Source of the DNA: Morella rubra
Lineage: Eukaryota; Streptophyta; Magnoliopsida; Fagales; Myricaceae
NCBI GenBank assembly: GCA_003952965.2
Contig: RXIC02000068.1
Location: 56,389 to 120,388 of the forward strand
DNA: 64,000 nt
Direction of reading: 5' to 3'
Below the pieces are notes generated by a model. It did no database searches and had not been told where the DNA came from. It saw only the letters and a program-made list of their open reading frames with translations. Both the position numbers and the translations under genes were made by a program. This document shows positions 60,768 to 64,000 of the stretch, in pieces (the stretch's first letter is position 1; each line of letters begins with the position of its first letter).

Positions 60768-61570
60768 CACTTGATTAGATTATTTATAAGCGAAACGTTT
60801 TAAGTGGAAAGTTAAAACTTCCTTTCACATCTACCATATTTTATCACCATAAATTACTATCTCATTACAATTTGCCTCTGTCCTCATATAATTATTCGTG
60901 TTTTGAGATGGTCATTTTGTTGACTGGAGTGACCCTATAAATGAAAAAATTCAACCTAACTAACGGGGCATTTATTAACTATTTGCCAATAGTCATGTGT
61001 CTCCATTAATAACCAAATCACCTATCGTGTGACATGATGACCAGTTCTTATTAATTTTAATTCCACATTTACATCAAGTTGGATTGATTCAGTGTTTAAG
61101 GGAGAATTGTAAGAGAAAATTTTTTCTCTATCAGACTTGGCTATTTTTTTCCAACTCATGCGGATATTCAATTAAGTCCGTCAGAACCTGATGCAGGTGA
61201 ATGAGTATTTAAATTTCCTTTGTTACTAAAAAAAATTGAGGTGTAATTAAAATTAATGGAAAACAATTATACGTGGCACATTGGGTGATTTGAAAATTAA
61301 GGGGCACATTGTTAATGATAATTGGTTAACCTGTGTCTCCATTAACCACGTTTAATTTTTTTTCATTTACGGAGTCAATCAAATTAAAGAAATGGCCACC
61401 TTAAGAATTCTAGAGGGACCAATCTAGAATAAAACTTACCTTATAAACCAATTTGTAACGAAGGAATATTCTAAAGTTTAGTGGACTAATAAACTATAGA
61501 AACAACCTTCGCCAGATACCAATTAGGCCTACCCCCAATATGCCAAGCTCGCTCAATTGACACCTTAACC
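60768..61570. repeat. Duplicated intergenic segment, copy 1
   Basis: Shares a long colinear similarity with 62628-63520, e.g. aaacgttttaagtggaaag, ttgccaatagtcatgtgtct and aattaaggggcacat. Many substitutions and indels. No ORF. Phrases such as ggaccaatctagaataaaactt suggest a non-autonomous element family. Confidence 0.7.
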
Positions 61571-62627
61571 AAAAGTCGTTTCCAGGTCTCTGAAACTATG
61601 CTTTTTTGTCCAGTTGGTGGTGCAACGACAGTGCAGAGATTGTCCAGTTCTGCCTGACCGTTTCAGTCATTGAACAAAGGCAAGGGGAAAGAGGACAAAA
61701 CCAAACTTAATGGAATCTAAAAAAAAAAAACTCCTACATATGCCTTGAAAAGTGACATGGATGATTTAGATCCGCGGTAAATATACTTTATACTTTGAAA
61801 CTATCATTATTTTTGTACTTTACAATCTAAATTATTACTTTCGAGACATAAGAGACTTGTGCTTATCGATTAGGACATGTCTTTAAAGCAACAGAGCGCA
61901 TAGCCACACAAAAAAAAAAACAGAACAGAAAAGAAAAAAGCAACAGAGTGCATAGTCAGTTTCAGCCCAAACGTAAAGCTATTTTAGTCCCTTTCTTTTT
62001 TCGTTTAAAGTAAAACAACATAAGAATAGTGTATTATCCCACAAAATAATTGCATCCTAATTAGTTCTTAGAAACTGATGTCACGTGAAATATTTTTGTG
62101 AAAATAAGATGAAGCATCTAGTGCCAGCGGCATTAAATCAAAAAAATTTGATAGCACGGGTCCTAGAACTTATTTTGCCAAGAGAATGAGAATGTCCTTA
62201 CCTTATAACTTTCATGGGAACTCCAAGCACCGGTACCGGGTTTTTGGCACTCGGCCTATTCTGGTATCTGTACTGGTGACTTAAATCTGAAAATGTTGGT
62301 TGTTTATTTTTTATTTTTTTAAAGGATAAAACGGCGCACGTCTTTGTTGCTCGAAATAGATTTGCCGTCCTTGAAAAGAGCAGTAACCAGTAGTTTTGTT
62401 TGCCGAAATTTCAAAAAAATATTTTTAAAATTTTTTAAAATTTTTTAGATTATTAGATTTATTAAGATTTGTAAAATTTTTAAAATATGTATATAGATAT
62501 TCAAAATTTTAAAATATATTTAATTTATTCAAAATTTTGAAGTCCCAAAATTTTAGACAAATGAATATTATCAAGTATTAGTAAAAAAATCTTTTATAGC
62601 AGGATTGGCGGCATTGTTAGGAGGCCC
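61571..62627. other. Intergenic, no gene seen
   Basis: AT-rich spacer between the two duplicated segments, with A runs near 61715 and 61905. Confidence 0.4.
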
Positions 62628-63520
62628 ACTTGATTAGATTATTTATAAACCAAACGTTTTAAGTGGAAAGTTAAAACTTCCTTTCACATCTACCAAATTT
62701 TATCATCCTAAACTATATCTCATTAAAATTTGCCTATGTCCCCGTAGAATTATTCATATTTTGAGATGGTCATTTCATCGACTTGAGTGACCCCGTAAGT
62801 AAAAAAATTCAACCTGACTAACAGGACACTTGTTAACTATTTGCCAATAGTCATGTGTCTCTGTTAATAACCAAATCACCTATTGTGTGACATGTATGAC
62901 CCGTTCCCATTAATTTTAATTCCACATTTACATCAAGTTGGAATGACTCAATGTTTAAGGGAGAATTGTAAGAGAAATTGTTTTCCCTATCAGATGTGGC
63001 TATTTTAAAACCTAGTTAGTTCAACCTGGTGCAGAGAATTTGAGGTGGAATTAAAATTAATGAGACTAGTCATACATGACACGTTTGTGATTTGAAAATT
63101 AAGGGGATACGTGATTATTGGAAATTGGTTAACATGTGTCACCGTTAACCATGTTGGATTTTTTTCGTTTACTGGATCACGAGTTGACAAAATGTCTAGC
63201 TCAAGACAAGAAAAATTCTACAAGAAAAATTCTACAAGAACCAATTTAGAACAAAACTTACCCTAAGGACCAATTTATAATTAAGCAAACTCCAAAGACT
63301 AATAAACTAATTAAGCCATTTTTTTAGTCCTAATTGGAGCTATCCGAATATAGCTAGTCAGGAGTTGGCATTATTTCCTGTGCTTTTTGGTCAACAGATT
63401 AAGGTATATCAGAAACAACTTTCACCAGATACAAGTTTATCTAACTCTATGCATTTTAAAGTAGACCTACCCCAAATATGCCTAGCTCGCTCATCTGACA
63501 CCGGAACCAAAAGCTGCTTC
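62628..63520. repeat. Duplicated intergenic segment, copy 2
   Basis: Counterpart of 60768-61570. Copy 2 contains an extra block near 63310-63400 (tcctaattggagctatccg and following) that interrupts the shared part. Confidence 0.7.
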
Positions 63521-64000
63521 TAGTATACTGCGAAAAACTTCATGTTCGTTGGAAGCTTTGAAACTCTCTAGATCTCTAAAATTTTGTGTTAGTATATTTG
63601 ATTATTGTAGTAATACCATTCAAATTAAATTTAAATTGAGTTATAATTTTTTATTAAATAAATTTGAGTTTAAGTGTTTAGAAAATCATCATCTTCTCCA
63701 ATAGAATTGCAAATAGATAAGAATATGTATTTGAAATTATTATGATACTCGTCTTTTTTTTCTAAGCAATTATATGATACTCGTCACTTATTTTCTATTT
63801 GCCTGTTAGAGAGAAAAATACTTGAGGCTGAATATGTATTATTTATTATCCCAGTTTTTTAAAGAAAAAACACTTAAAAAATTACAGATCTAAATCTGTA
63901 AAATTTTCTCCCAACTTTTGTTGATGGGGTAAAATCTTCGACTGTGATTTTGAATCGAATTGGTCAGGTAAACAAAAGTCCATTCAGAATAATCTCCTGA
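63521..64000. other. Intergenic, no gene seen
   Basis: AT-rich DNA running to the window edge. Confidence 0.4.

Overview
This is plant nuclear DNA from a eudicot, probably a woody rosid. The evidence is multi-exon genes with short GT-AG introns, TIR-NBS-LRR (TNL) resistance-gene relatives, an intronless PDX1 gene, a Ty1/copia retrotransposon, hAT and MULE-type DNA transposons, and tRNA-derived SINEs. I cannot name the species from sequence alone. No rRNA, tRNA, CRISPR or bacterial operon structure was seen.

Layout. 1-4901: most of a decayed Ty1/copia element whose 5' LTR starts before the window. It sits in intron 1 of a second copy of a secretory cyclophilin gene; only exon 1 of that copy (4934-4993, minus strand) is visible. 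5809-8387 (minus): an apparently intact seven-exon cyclophilin of the CYP20-1 type (204 aa). 10181-15108 (plus): a ten-exon membrane RING E3 ligase of the APD family, intact except for one odd splice donor. 16620-45612: a tandem segmental duplication. Each arm carries a SINE-marked promoter, a TNL gene, repeat DNA and an O-glucosyltransferase (rumi/KDELC-like, GT90) gene. Arm A (about 16.6-32.3 kb) also has extra LRR/C-JID fragments, a three-unit tandem array and a hAT insertion that splits its glucosyltransferase copy. Arm B (about 33.4-45.6 kb) has one TNL and a longer glucosyltransferase copy. An NB-ARC relic lies between the arms. 47345-51503: a 4.2-kb hAT element with a degraded transposase. 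53287-54219: an intact PDX1 (vitamin B6 synthase) gene, followed by a 5'-truncated tandem copy to about 57.4 kb. 57790-58277: a MULE-type MITE with a 9-bp target-site duplication. 58.3-64 kb: AT-rich DNA with no convincing gene, but with a long duplicated segment.

Functional reading. Three genes look able to encode protein: the cyclophilin (ER protein folding), the APD RING ligase (endomembrane ubiquitination) and PDX1 (cytosolic PLP synthesis). The TNLs and glucosyltransferases carry many small indels at different places in each copy. This fits either independent pseudogene decay or consensus errors in a repetitive region; the sequence alone cannot separate the two. No clearly new multi-gene system was found. 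The best leads are the duplicated first exons of TNL-A, the paralogous empty site for one hAT insertion, the 78-nt in-frame intron and GA donor in the APD gene, the mosaic junction of the truncated PDX1 copy, and the retrotransposon-interrupted cyclophilin duplicate.
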